DNA of 64,000 nt from Pseudonocardia alaniniphila (GTDB taxonomy: Bacteria; Actinomycetota; Actinomycetes; Mycobacteriales; Pseudonocardiaceae), in the NCBI RefSeq assembly GCF_022524485.1, contig NZ_JAKXMK010000047.1, positions 1 through 64,000 of the forward strand, given 5' to 3'. A program made the position numbers and the translations under genes. The notes beneath the pieces are model-generated. The model was given only the letters and a program-made list of their open reading frames with translations, had not been told where the DNA came from and did not search any database. Positions 54,770-63,609 of this stretch are shown here, piece after piece. How positions within the stretch are numbered: the stretch's first letter is position 1; every line of letters begins with the position of its first letter.

Positions 54770-54911
54770 ACCGGAATCGGTCCAGCAGGCGCAGGGCTAC
54801 GAGGCAGTGACCCGGTACTCGACATGTGGCACCGCATCGGAGTCACCTGGATGCTGGTAGGGAGCACACCAGAACCGACACGCACCGCAGAGCGAACACT
54901 AGGAGTGAACA

Positions 54912-55430
54912 GTGACTGAACAGCAGAAGGCCGTCCTCGCCGGGGGTTGCTTCTGGGGGATGCAGGACCTCATCCGGAGGCGCCCTGGAGTGGTGTCGAC
55001 CCGCGTCGGCTACACCGGCGGCGACACACCCAACGCGACCTACCGCAACCACGGCTCGCACGCCGAGGCGATCGAGATCATCTTCGACCCGGCCGTCACC
55101 TCGTACCGCGAGTTGCTCGAGCTCTTCTTCCAGATCCATGACCCCACCACGAAGAACCGCCAGGGCAACGACATCGGAATGTCCTACCGCTCCGCGATCT
55201 TCTACCTCGACGACGAGCAGCGCCGCATCGCAGAGGACACCATCGCCGACGTCGACGCCTCCGGCCTGTGGCCCGGAAAGGTGGTCACCGAAGTCACGCC
55301 GGCAGGGCCGTTCTGGGAGGCCGAGCCCGAGCACCAGGACTACCTCGAGCGCTACCCCAACGGGTACACCTGCCACTTCCCGCGGCCGAACTGGGTGCTG
55401 CCGCGACGAAGCGACGCCGTCGCCGGGTAA
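54912..55430 (+). CDS. msrA: Peptide methionine sulfoxide reductase A
   Basis: 172 residues. GGCFWGMQDLIRR near 11-23 has the catalytic cysteine of MsrA (GCFWG), and GYTGGDTPNATYRNHGSHAE is the second conserved segment. The C terminus keeps one cysteine (GYTCHF) as a possible resolving residue. It reduces the S-epimer of methionine sulfoxide with thioredoxin. GTG at 54912 follows AGGAG. No msrB lies beside it. Confidence 0.93.
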   Translation: MTEQQKAVLAGGCFWGMQDLIRRRPGVVSTRVGYTGGDTPNATYRNHGSHAEAIEIIFDPAVTSYRELLELFFQIHDPTTKNRQGNDIGMSYRSAIFYLDDEQRRIAEDTIADVDASGLWPGKVVTEVTPAGPFWEAEPEHQDYLERYPNGYTCHFPRPNWVLPRRSDAVAG

Positions 55431-55776
55431 CCGGCCACCGCGTCGACACCCGATTTGCCCGAGGTCGAGTTGGTAAGGACCGTCACCACTTGACCTCGGC
55501 CCGGGTGGCCTGCCGCCGGGTTGGCTCAGTCTCACGGCGTGACTGGTGGCTCCTCGATTCCCGATCCGCGAACCGTACGAGCAGCCGTTGTCGGCGGCCT
55601 TCTCGGAGCGGGTCTGCTCACCGTGCTGTGACGGTCTGTCGGGCCGGTGCCAACCTCGCAGCTCGGGGTCGGTCTCGAATCGGTTACAGCGCACGATCCT
55701 GGATTCCGCCGGGCCCCGAACGGGAACAGATCCTCAGACCGGGCCGAGCATCGGCCCGCCGTGCGCTGGAGGGACT
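55431..55776. other. Intergenic stretch of about 345 bases
   Basis: No gene is supported. The open frames here are out-of-phase continuations of msrA or of the next gene. I see no strong repeat or hairpin. Confidence 0.5.
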
Positions 55777-56055
55777 GTGACCATCACCGGCATCATCACC
55801 GCGATCGTCGTCGGAGCGATCATCGGGGCGTTGGGGCGCCTGGTCGTTCCCGGCCGGCAGCCCATCCCCATCTGGCTCACCATCGTGATCGGGATCGTGG
55901 CGGCATTCATCGGGACCTTCATCGCCCGCGCGCTCGGCGTCCCGACCGCCACCAGCGGCATCGACTGGCTCGAACTGGTCGTGCAGGTCGTCGTCGCCGC
56001 AATCGGCGTGATCCTCGTGTCGAACCTCTACGGGCGTCGTTCAGTACGCCGCTGA
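55777..56055 (+). CDS. GlsB/YeaQ/YmgE-family membrane protein
   Basis: 92 residues with three hydrophobic helices: TITGIITAIVVGAIIGALGR, IWLTIVIGIVAAFIGTFIA, LVVQVVVAAIGVILVSNLYG. The GxxxGxxxR and LVVPGR features match the transglycosylase-associated/YeaQ family of stress-induced membrane proteins. GGAGG precedes the GTG at 55777. It ends at the hairpin at 56071-56103. Confidence 0.82.
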   Translation: MTITGIITAIVVGAIIGALGRLVVPGRQPIPIWLTIVIGIVAAFIGTFIARALGVPTATSGIDWLELVVQVVVAAIGVILVSNLYGRRSVRR

Positions 56056-56070
56056 CACGCGTTCCACGGC

Positions 56071-56103
56071 GCCGGGTCCACCTCACTCCGAGGTGGGCCC
56101 GGC
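56071..56103. terminator. Bidirectional hairpin terminator
   Basis: GCCGGGTCCACCTC at 56071-56084 pairs with GAGGTGGGCCCGGC at 56090-56103 with one wobble and a five-base loop. It separates the YeaQ-like gene from the convergent aquaporin operon. Confidence 0.7.
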
Positions 56104-56224
56104 GTCGTTATCGCAACTCGATCCCGGCCTCGTCCTCCAGGAGCGCGACGGCCGGCAACTCCGGGTCACCGAGGACCTCGAGCGAGGAGCGGTCCGGCCG
56201 ACGATCGACGAGCCGCCTGAGGGC

Positions 56225-57364
56225 TCATCGAGCCTCCTTCCCCACGCGGTCCGGCGTCGCACGGCTGGGCGACCCCGCGTCCGCGATCCGGACCGAGAAC
56301 GACTCGCCGAGACGCTCTGCGGTGAACCCGAGTTCCGACAACACGTCCACGAGCGTGTCCGCCATGATCTTCTCGACCGCGGTCACCCGCTCATCGATGG
56401 GCGAGAAGGCCGCGACGTGCGGTGCCCAACTGACCAGCAACCCACCGCCGTACTCGGCCGGGCACGGCCTGACCTCCACTCCTCCTGCCGGGCCCACGCC
56501 GTGGATGGTGAAACCCGCCAGCTCAAGCTGTTGCCTGACCGTCCGCGACAGTGGGAAGTCGACGACGGCCTCCTGACGGGACGGCTGGTCCGAGGTGTCC
56601 AAGGCCGGCCCGCACAGCTTGCAGGTCCGAGGAGACCACACGCCGGTCAGCCGCAGGACAGCAGCGATGATCACCGCGCCCCCGAGCGGAGCGAGCATGT
56701 AGAGCCAGAAGAAGCGGAAGTCCGAACCGAGCACGAACGGACCGAAGTCGCGTGCGGGGTTGAAGCTCCCCCCGGAGGTCGGACCGGTCGCCACGATCAG
56801 AACCGCGATCAGCCCGCCGATCACCCACGGTGTCTCGCGCGGCCGTGGCTTGGAAACCAACCAGGACAGCACGAACAGCAACACGATGACACTGAGCGTC
56901 TCGCCGACCACAGCACCCAGTGCGCCCACACCAGGGCCGGGTTGGATCAGGCCGTTCGAGACCTCGTCCATCCGCCCGGCCCAGCACAGACGTGCCACGA
57001 GCACACCGACGACCGACCCGATCAGTTGTGCCAGGGAGTACACGAACGCATCACGAGCCGGCAAGGCGCCGCGCAGGGCCATGAACAAGCTCACCGCGGG
57101 GTTGAGGTGCGCGCCCGACCTCTTTCCGGGGGGCGTGACGGCGAAGACCGCGACGGTGCCTCCGACAGCGAGACCGATGACGAGCAGACGCATCTCCAGC
57201 GGCCAGGCTCGCAGCGGAGCTGCCGGAGCCATCGTCACCGCGATCGCGCTCAGTGCGTCGAAGACCAGCAGCGCAGTTCCGAGCGCTTCGGCAGCCCCTG
57301 AGGCCAGCAACCCCTCGGCCTGCCGATCAAGCAGCCGACCGCGGAACCGTCCGGCCAGTGTCAC
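56225..57364 (-). CDS. Aquaporin-family channel with a long C-terminal extension, in the hydratase operon
   Basis: About 379 residues. Two NPA-type half-helix motifs mark a MIP channel: SGAHLNPAVSLF (NPA 88-90) and SGGSFNPARDFGP (NPA 202-204, Arg205 in the selectivity position). Six helices end near 243. Residues 245-379 form an extra soluble domain starting WSPRTCKLCG and containing VRQQLELAGFTIHGVGPAG and VTAVEKIMADTLVDVLSELG, not typical of aquaporins. The GTG overlaps the TGA of the alpha-subunit gene, so it is co-translated with the hydratase. It is probably a facilitator for a small neutral nitrile, amide or acid; the tail could be a sensor or activator. Confidence 0.85.
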   Translation of the reverse strand: MTLAGRFRGRLLDRQAEGLLASGAAEALGTALLVFDALSAIAVTMAPAAPLRAWPLEMRLLVIGLAVGGTVAVFAVTPPGKRSGAHLNPAVSLFMALRGALPARDAFVYSLAQLIGSVVGVLVARLCWAGRMDEVSNGLIQPGPGVGALGAVVGETLSVIVLLFVLSWLVSKPRPRETPWVIGGLIAVLIVATGPTSGGSFNPARDFGPFVLGSDFRFFWLYMLAPLGGAVIIAAVLRLTGVWSPRTCKLCGPALDTSDQPSRQEAVVDFPLSRTVRQQLELAGFTIHGVGPAGGVEVRPCPAEYGGGLLVSWAPHVAAFSPIDERVTAVEKIMADTLVDVLSELGFTAERLGESFSVRIADAGSPSRATPDRVGKEAR

Positions 57365-57987
57365 GGCTTGCGGGCCGTCGTCACACCGATCATCGCGTCC
57401 CGGGTGACCAGCTCCGCGAGTTGTTCCTCGCTCCAGCCATCGGTGCCCTCCGGGCGCATCGGAAGAACGAGGTAGCGCATATTCGCGTTGCTGTCGTGGA
57501 CGCGGATCGTCACGTCGTCGGGCACGTGCGTGCCGAACTCCGCCAGCAACGCCCGCGGCTCGCGGACCGCTCGGGCCCGGTACGGGCGGCTCTTGTACCA
57601 GTCCGGCGGCAATCCGAGGACCGGTCGCGGATAGCACGAGCACAAGGTGCACACGACGAGGTTGTGGGTGTCGGTGGTCTGCTCGAGGACGATGAGCTGC
57701 GTTCCGTCGTAGTTGTCGATCCCGAACTCCTTGATGGCGGCCGTGCCGTCAGCAAGCAACCGCTCTTTGAAAGCGGGATCGGACCAGGCATGCGCCACGA
57801 GAGCGGAGCCGTGGGCCGGTTCGTGCGCGTCGAGAGTCTCGATCATCGCCCGGACCTCGTCGGCGCCGATCAGGCCTTTCTCGACCAGGATCTCCCGGAT
57901 CGCCATCTGGAGAACGTCGAAGTAGTCAGGGCCCTCCGGCATTTCCTCGATCGGCGCGTGCGGGTCGGCGTGGGTATGTGATTCCAC
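57361..57987 (-). CDS. Cobalt-type nitrile hydratase alpha / thiocyanate hydrolase gamma (ScnC-like) subunit
   Basis: 208 residues. VVCTLCSCYPRPVLGLPPDW at 111-130 holds the metal claw CTLCSC with Cys113, Cys116 and Cys118; Thr between the first pair is the cobalt-type form. MAIREILVEKGLI, VHDSNANMRYLVLPMRPEG and WSEEQLAELVTRDAMIGV complete the family signature. The subunit binds a non-corrin Co(III) held by oxidised cysteines and hydrates nitriles or thiocyanate. GTG at 57987 follows GAAGGAG, two bases after the beta C-half gene; the stop overlaps the aquaporin start. Confidence 0.92.
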   Translation of the reverse strand: MESHTHADPHAPIEEMPEGPDYFDVLQMAIREILVEKGLIGADEVRAMIETLDAHEPAHGSALVAHAWSDPAFKERLLADGTAAIKEFGIDNYDGTQLIVLEQTTDTHNLVVCTLCSCYPRPVLGLPPDWYKSRPYRARAVREPRALLAEFGTHVPDDVTIRVHDSNANMRYLVLPMRPEGTDGWSEEQLAELVTRDAMIGVTTARKP

Positions 57988-57989
57988 GG

Positions 57990-58301
57990 TCACTCCTTCT
58001 CGTTCGCAACGAGCTGGATGGGCTCCAGCCAATGCTCGAAGATCTCGAGCTCGACCACATCGGACGACCGGCCTTCGTAGTCCGGCCACAGCGAGTTCTG
58101 GCTCAACCGCACGCGATACAGCTGCGTCTCTGTCCCCTCGTTGACCCCGTACGCCTCCAGCTCGGGGTTGATGAAACGCGGCAGCACGCGTTCGATTAAT
58201 CCTTGCTTTCCGCGAACGTAGAAAGGCGTTCGCACATGCCCGGGGGCGTACCGCGCGGAAATCCGTACCGCATCGCCTTGCTTGAACCGGGTCGTCGTCA
58301 C
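57990..58301 (-). CDS. Nitrile hydratase beta C-terminal half / thiocyanate hydrolase alpha (ScnA-like) subunit
   Basis: 103 residues. FKQGDAVRISARYAPGHVRT is the start of the SH3-like C-terminal domain of nitrile hydratase beta, with YRVRLSQNSLWPDYEGRSSD and VVELEIFEHWLEPI matching its end. In ordinary hydratases this is fused to the N-terminal half; here it is a separate gene, as in thiocyanate hydrolase and toyocamycin nitrile hydratase. GTG at 58301 overlaps the TGA of the upstream gene (GTGA). It caps the metal site with the other subunits. Confidence 0.9.
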   Translation of the reverse strand: MTTTRFKQGDAVRISARYAPGHVRTPFYVRGKQGLIERVLPRFINPELEAYGVNEGTETQLYRVRLSQNSLWPDYEGRSSDVVELEIFEHWLEPIQLVANEKE

Positions 58302-58630
58302 GCCTCCTCCCGCAGGCGCTCGTTGATCTCGGTCATCTTCGTCCCCAGCTCTTCACTGGTGATGATGTTCTTCTGGATGAGGACCTCCGACGCCGAGACC
58401 GCCCAGTGCTCGTAGTAGGTCAGCTTCACTGCCATCTCCGACCCGAGGTCCTCGACTCCCCGCCGCTTCTCCTCGGTGTTGACCAGCAAGTGCTTGTTGA
58501 GCACGTTCAGCAGCGCGTGGCAGCTCTTCTCGAACGGCGTCATGTCCTGCTCGGTCCGGATCAACGGCCCCGCGGGCACCCCACCGAGATCGTGCGGTGG
58601 GTGGACCACCAGCCTGCTCTTCTCCGTCAT
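58298..58630 (-). CDS. Nitrile hydratase beta N-terminal half / thiocyanate hydrolase beta (ScnB-like) subunit
   Basis: 110 residues. HPPHDLGGVPAGPL near 10-23 is the N-terminal hydratase-beta motif, and the helical remainder (TPFEKSCHALLNVLNKHLL, VKLTYYEHWAVSASEVLIQK, ITSEELGTKMTEINERL) matches its first domain. It lacks the SH3-like half, which is the next gene. GGGAGAA precedes the ATG. It is the first gene of a four-gene run: beta N-half, beta C-half, alpha, aquaporin. No separate P15K/P14K-type activator gene is visible, although this subunit is related to such activators. Confidence 0.9.
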   Translation of the reverse strand: MTEKSRLVVHPPHDLGGVPAGPLIRTEQDMTPFEKSCHALLNVLNKHLLVNTEEKRRGVEDLGSEMAVKLTYYEHWAVSASEVLIQKNIITSEELGTKMTEINERLREEA

Positions 58631-59128
58631 TCACTTCTCCCGTTCGATTGGCACTTCTTCCCGGTCCCCCAGGATTAAGACTCGGAAATGTTCCGGCACC
58701 GACGTTTCTGGCCTCCCATGTCGTCCATCTCCCACGGTCCTTGCGAGGGCCCCCGGAAGTGGCCCTCGTTACGAGCCTCGGGTCGCCCTCGCCAGCCGTC
58801 AATAACCCCCGGGAGGAATCTCGGACAGCTGCCGGAGAATCGGCCGGGGACCACGAGGACCGTGGTAAACCCAGTAGGCCACGAAGAGGACAGACTGCCG
58901 TCGCACGGGCATTCGTCGAGGAGGTTGACGGCAAAACTGCGTGATTTTGTCGTCGAACCGCGGAATCTACTGGAGAACGAGATGCTGACATCGTGGCCGG
59001 GTTCGCCGGTCTTGTCGGCTCTCCTGCGTTCCTGGTCGCCGCGAGTGGGCGGTCAGCCCGTGAGCACCGCCGCGGGCCGCGGCCCGTGGGCCAGGGTGGG
59101 TGTCGCACAGACAGCCCGGGCGGTCACC
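58631..59128. promoter_or_regulatory. Leader/promoter region of the hydratase operon
   Basis: About 500 bases without a gene. CGGAA-ATG-TTCCG at 58683-58695 is a short perfect inverted repeat about 53 bases upstream of the first start codon and is the best operator candidate. The region also holds the end of the GMC gene transcript. Confidence 0.45.
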
Positions 59129-60649
59129 TCAGAGCATGCTCGTGCGGGCGATGTGTTCGGCCAGCATGATCGTGGTGACGTTCGGGGCGGTCGAGGGCAC
59201 GCGCGGCATGATCGAGGCGTCGACGACCCGAAGCCGGCTCACACCCCGGACGTTGCCCACGCTGTCGACCACGGACCACAGGTCGTCGTCGCCGCCCATG
59301 GGTGCGGTCGAGGTGGGGTGCTGGTAGGTGTCCAACTGCTGTCGGATCACCTGCTCGAGGGCGGCGTCGTCGCGCACGTCCGGCCCGGGGGTCAGCTCAC
59401 TGTCGACAACCGCCGCCATCGCTGCATCGCGGCCGATCCGCCGGCTGATCTGCACACCCTCGATCATGCGGCGCCGGTCGCGCGGCTCGGCGAGGAAGTT
59501 GAGGTTGATGGCCAAGCCGTCCTTGGGGTCACGGCTACGCAGCGAGACGGAGCCGATCGAGTCCGGCTGCGTGACGGCGGTCGCGAGCACCATCGCTCCC
59601 CCTGTCGGGCTGATGCCCGGATCGGCCAGGTGAGTGGCCGAGATGTGCAGATCGAGCTCGTCGCCGACGGCCTCTGCGCTTCGCGTCCACACGATGGCGC
59701 CTGCCGCGGGGGACATCGCGTTGGCGTCCGGCTTCAGTGCGTAGATGTTGTAGTAGAAGGGGTGGTCCTGGAACCGGCGGCCGACGGGAAGGTCACTCAC
59801 GACCTCGATTCCGTGCCGACCGAGGTCTGCGGCCGGGCCGATCCCGGAGCGCATCAGGATCCCGGCGCTGCCGTAGGTGCCGGCGGAGAGGACGACCTCG
59901 CCGGCCCGGAGCACCTGCCCGTCGAGTGTGACGATGCCGGTTGCGGTCGTTCTGTCGAACAGCACGCGGTCGACCGTCGTCCGGCCCCAGATCGTGAGGT
60001 TGGGCCGCCTGCGGATCTCATCGGTCAGGTAGACCAGGCCCGTGTTCTGTCGTACCTCGTTCACGACGTTCAGCGGGTACGGGGTCACGCCGTTCTGCTG
60101 CGTGCCGTTCGGGTCGTCGAGCCTCGCGAACCCCTGTGCCGCGGACGCGTCGACGAACGCCCGCAGCGAGGGCGTCAGCTCGGCGCGAGTCCGCAGGCGG
60201 ACGGGGAACGGCCCGGACCGCCCCCGCAGCTGCGGGTCGCCGTCGGGCGTGTTCTCCAGCGCCCGGTAGGTCTCGAGCACCTCCTCGAAGGACCACCCGG
60301 TGGCCCCGTGGGCGGCCCACTTCTCGAAGTCATCGGCGCGGGCGCGCAGGGCGACCGCCGCGTTCACCGCGGAGCTGCCCCCGAGCACCTTGCCCCTGGG
60401 CGTCCGGATCACCCGGCCCGTGTCATCGATCGTCGCCGTCAGGCCCCAGTCGTGCTCGACATCGTCACCGACCCGCGCGGGGTCCCGCAGAGAGGCGGGG
60501 TACTGGTCCGACGCGTAGGCGGGACCGCCCTCGACCAGGAGGACCGTATGCGCCGGGTCCGCCGACAACCGGTTGGCGAGCACCGCGCCCGCCGACCCGC
60601 CGCCGACGATCAGGACGTCGGCTGTCTCCGCACCGCCGTTCGCAGGCAT
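59129..60649 (-). CDS. GMC-family FAD oxidoreductase
   Basis: About 506 residues. DVLIVGGGSAGAVLANRLSA is the FAD motif, RTPRGKVLGGSSAVNAAVAL the first GMC signature, and GTYGSAGILMRSGIGPAADL the second. Near the C terminus, DTYQHPTSTAPMGG and STAPNVTTIMLAEH carry the active-site region, with His followed by Pro, but Ala-Pro-Asn in place of the usual NPN. GGGGAG lies before the ATG at 60649; the frame extends to 60763. It is on the same strand as the hydratase operon, 500 bases upstream. Substrate unknown. Confidence 0.86.
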   Translation of the reverse strand: MPANGGAETADVLIVGGGSAGAVLANRLSADPAHTVLLVEGGPAYASDQYPASLRDPARVGDDVEHDWGLTATIDDTGRVIRTPRGKVLGGSSAVNAAVALRARADDFEKWAAHGATGWSFEEVLETYRALENTPDGDPQLRGRSGPFPVRLRTRAELTPSLRAFVDASAAQGFARLDDPNGTQQNGVTPYPLNVVNEVRQNTGLVYLTDEIRRRPNLTIWGRTTVDRVLFDRTTATGIVTLDGQVLRAGEVVLSAGTYGSAGILMRSGIGPAADLGRHGIEVVSDLPVGRRFQDHPFYYNIYALKPDANAMSPAAGAIVWTRSAEAVGDELDLHISATHLADPGISPTGGAMVLATAVTQPDSIGSVSLRSRDPKDGLAINLNFLAEPRDRRRMIEGVQISRRIGRDAAMAAVVDSELTPGPDVRDDAALEQVIRQQLDTYQHPTSTAPMGGDDDLWSVVDSVGNVRGVSRLRVVDASIMPRVPSTAPNVTTIMLAEHIARTSML

Positions 60650-61267
60650 CTCTACGGCTCCCCACTGAGCAGGACCGGGCCCGGACCGTCCACGCGCCCC
60701 CACCAGGTTGGCACCGCCGGTTCGGGGCCGGCCGATGTCAGTTTCATGGCCGCTGCAGCGCACTGCGTGTCAGCGGAGCGCGACAGCCGGCAGCGCCTCC
60801 GACAGCAGCATCGACGCTCCGGATCTGCTCCTGCAACTCTCGATGACGAAACGCCTGCCGCTGACGAGAAAACGTCCCGCCAGGGGCACCGGCAACAGTC
60901 CGCCGGCCACGCGGCTCGTCGACTGCGGAGCCCCTGTGCTGCGGCGTTGACGAGCGCGGCCGATCCGGGCGAGACGCACAGCACCCGACCTCGGCGGACG
61001 TGTCCCAGATCGTGGCCTGCCGCCGGCTCAGGACAGATTGACGATCTCGCCGGCGGCATCGAGGTCGATCTGTCGCATCCTGAGCGAGGTACAGCTCAGC
61101 TGCGCCGGTACATCGCGTCGCGGAGTCCGGATGGGTGGGATGACACGACCCGCCCGCGTCCCTCGGTCGAAACGCAGAAACCTCGCGCCTCTGCATCGCG
61201 CTGGCATATCGTTCGGGCCTCCACAGAGGAGGGATCGATGCACTTACCCTGCGAACCAGAGGTCTGA
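60650..61267. other. Intergenic stretch of about 620 bases
   Basis: Open frames on both strands are Arg-rich, out of phase with one another, and show no domain. I see no strong hairpin or repeat. It holds the GMC promoter, which I cannot place. Confidence 0.5.
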
Positions 61268-61549
61268 ATGAGGATGGATGCTGGTGCGACACCGGGGCGA
61301 TGCCGCTGCCCCCGGCTCCCGCCGGATGTGCCGGAAGACGCCCAGCAGACTTACTGGGCGTGCCTCGACCGGGGCCGGCACGACTGGATCTACGACGGCT
61401 CCACGTGCTGCCTGGAGGCGCCACGGAATTGGCGGCAGGTTTGTCACTGCGGCGCACAACGCTGGACGGAGGCGCCTCTGTCTCACACTCGGCGACTCGA
61501 TCAACTCAGAGCTGAGATGAGCACCGTCCCCACCCTCGCAAGGGGATAG
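61268..61549 (+). CDS. Small Cys-rich hypothetical protein
   Basis: 93 residues with YWACLDRGRHDWIYDGSTCC, then QVCHCGAQRWTEAP: two clusters of cysteines and a histidine that could form a zinc ribbon. AGAGG lies just before the ATG. Codon use is only fair and I do not recognise the family. It overlaps no better frame, but it could still be chance. Confidence 0.4.
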   Translation: MRMDAGATPGRCRCPRLPPDVPEDAQQTYWACLDRGRHDWIYDGSTCCLEAPRNWRQVCHCGAQRWTEAPLSHTRRLDQLRAEMSTVPTLARG

Positions 61550-61692
61550 ATCAAAGAAGTACGAACACGGTGGGCGCCGGTCGCGTGCCGACCCGGCTCG
61601 TGCATCACGTTGCTGCCGGCCCGGCGAGTTCCCGCCGACCAAACCGCCGGCGACCAGGCGGCCGTTGCGGCGTCGCACAGCAGTTCGCGAAG

Positions 61693-62199
61693 TCAGAGTG
61701 CCCCATCTGCTTCGCTTCGGCGAAGGATCTCGTCAACGACATGCGCGATCGGCACGGTTGCATCGATTGCGATACCGTTTCCCGGAACGTCCTCCTTCGT
61801 TTGATGCAATCGCAATACGAGATCCCGTTCCGATCGTTTCCCACCCCACTCGTCTTCCGGTCGCTCGGCAAGTCGCCTGTTCAATGTGTCACGGTCGATC
61901 TCGAGGACAAAAACTCCGTCAAATAGATCTATGAACTTCGAGAAGTTCCTGGAACCTCCGCAGAAGAAGGTTATCGACTCGTCCCGGCCGGCAACTATGG
62001 CTTCCACCTTGTCCACCTGCCAGATATGGTGCTCATGGACAACCGGGCCATCCATCGGTTCACCAGTTTCCGGATCGCCTTGATACGCCAGTTCACGGTC
62101 ACCGTTGATGGCATGGTAGCCGCGCCGCTGTAATTCTTTGCAGACCGACGTCTTTCCAGTCCCCGAAACGCCTTCGATCAGGTAGTTTCTCGTGCCCAC
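61693..62199 (-). CDS. Small P-loop kinase-like protein
   Basis: About 168 residues. YLIEGVSGTGKTSVCKELQR near 5-24 is a Walker A P-loop of the adenylate/shikimate-kinase type, followed by YHAINGDRELAY and a lid-like RRLAERPEDEWGGKRSERDL. FVLEIDRDTLNRRL holds a typical strand-helix after the core. The substrate is unknown; similar proteins are annotated only as AAA or nucleoside-kinase-like. GTG at 62199 is the likeliest start since the P-loop is normally near the N terminus; no clear ribosome site. Its codon use is slightly AT-richer than the neighbours. Confidence 0.75.
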   Translation of the reverse strand: MGTRNYLIEGVSGTGKTSVCKELQRRGYHAINGDRELAYQGDPETGEPMDGPVVHEHHIWQVDKVEAIVAGRDESITFFCGGSRNFSKFIDLFDGVFVLEIDRDTLNRRLAERPEDEWGGKRSERDLVLRLHQTKEDVPGNGIAIDATVPIAHVVDEILRRSEADGAL

Positions 62200-62353
62200 T
62201 GCCAGATGATAGCGAATGAGGCCCAGCCGTTGTCCATGTCCATCGAAGGCCGCCCGGCCCGGAGAGATTTCGGTCGGCACGCGAGAACCTGACGACCGGC
62301 TTCTCCGATGGTCCGCAAGCCTTCCCGGTGGGAAGCTGCCGTGTCCGGCCGGC

Positions 62354-63223
62354 TCAGAACAAGCGCATGAGAGCAAAATCGAGGTCGGGCAGCCCGGAGA
62401 GGTCGATCAGGAAGTATTTCTCCAGTGCGGCTCGAACAGCGGACGGCGAATCCAGGCTGCGGCGCTCGGACGGCCCGTCGACGTGGTGGACAGCGAGCTC
62501 GGCACCCCGGGAAACGCCGCCTGACATGGTGTATCGGCAGCCGACGCCGGCCCGGCCGATCACCAACTCGCTGGCGAACATCGATTCCGGGTGGTGCGAG
62601 CTGTACCACGAAGCCATCTCGTAGTCCGGGTAGAGCTGCTCGCACAGGTCGAATCGGTACATCCGCCGCCACTGCTCGCCCGTGCGCCCCTCCACCACGT
62701 AGTCGGAGCCGTCGGGCAGCAGGCGATACGGACCGTGTGGCGTGTCCTGCTCACCGTGCGACTCGAGCGCGAGCGCGCCGGTGATCGTCAGACTTCCGAA
62801 CCCGACGTCGACGATGTGCGGGCCTTCCGGCAGGTCGACACGCACGAGCATGTGGCCGAGACGGGGCATGACCGCGTCATCGGGCAGGTTCCACAGGACA
62901 CGGCCCGACAGGCCCGTGGTGCGGTAGCCGAGCGCGTCGAGGACGTAGCGGAGCAACATGTTGTTCTCGAAGCACCCGCCTCCGCGGCCGCCGTGCACCA
63001 GCTTGGCACCGAGGGCGGCCACGTCGAGGTGCACGTCGCGCCCGGTGAACTTGTCGAGGTTTTCGTAGGCGATCGACTGGGCGTGCGCGGCAACGATCTG
63101 CCCAAGGGTGGCGAGATCGGGCGCTGCCGACTCCTCGAAACCGGAAAGACCGATTCGGTGGAAGTAGGCGGCGATGTCGACAGCAGCCGTCGGCGCAGCG
63201 GCGTCATCGTGGGTGAGAGTCAT
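62354..63223 (-). CDS. Arylamine N-acetyltransferase
   Basis: 289 residues. HGGRGGGCFENNMLLRYVLD holds the RGGxCFE active-site cysteine, LGHMLVRVDLPEGPHIVDVG the catalytic histidine and the VDVGFG aspartate, giving the NAT Cys-His-Asp triad. SIAYENLDKFTGRDVHLDV is the N-terminal family segment. It transfers acetyl or another acyl from CoA to aromatic amines or hydrazines. ATG at 63223 is the start because the family begins shortly before the AAYFHRIG segment. It is divergent from the GNAT gene at the window end. Confidence 0.92.
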   Translation of the reverse strand: MTLTHDDAAAPTAAVDIAAYFHRIGLSGFEESAAPDLATLGQIVAAHAQSIAYENLDKFTGRDVHLDVAALGAKLVHGGRGGGCFENNMLLRYVLDALGYRTTGLSGRVLWNLPDDAVMPRLGHMLVRVDLPEGPHIVDVGFGSLTITGALALESHGEQDTPHGPYRLLPDGSDYVVEGRTGEQWRRMYRFDLCEQLYPDYEMASWYSSHHPESMFASELVIGRAGVGCRYTMSGGVSRGAELAVHHVDGPSERRSLDSPSAVRAALEKYFLIDLSGLPDLDFALMRLF

Positions 63224-63609
63224 CGGGCGGTGTCCCGTCAGCTTCGAAGTGGCAAGGAATGGCCACGCGTCGGACGCGGAAACAAGGAAATACCATGATA
63301 CCCAACCGGACACCGATCGACAGGTGGCAGCGGAGAAAAACATCGATTCGGGCTGTGCGTCATCCGAACACACGCAGCTTCGGGTATCGGCGGATCGCAC
63401 TGCTTCGACCCCATGCGCCGATCATACGAAAAAGGCGCTCGACGCTGTCGATTCCCGTTTTCTGCGCGCTCTTGATTGACAAATACGGAAAGCGTGCTGG
63501 ACCGAGTACACAGCACGCGCCCGGCTACCGCCTGACAGCGTACCTTCCAGGCGCCGGTGCCGACCTGGACGCTGCTGCGTCCACGGAAGTGCGTTGTACC
63601 GTTTTCGAC
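63224..63609. other. Divergent spacer between the N-acetyltransferase and GNAT genes
   Basis: About 385 bases. Frames here are upstream continuations of the acetyltransferase frame or chance; GC is lower near 63400-63500. I see no clear operator. Confidence 0.45.

Noticed and set aside
58688..61267. 859-codon plus-strand open frame across the GMC gene
   Set aside because: Shadow of the GMC gene on the opposite strand; no start signal or recognisable protein.
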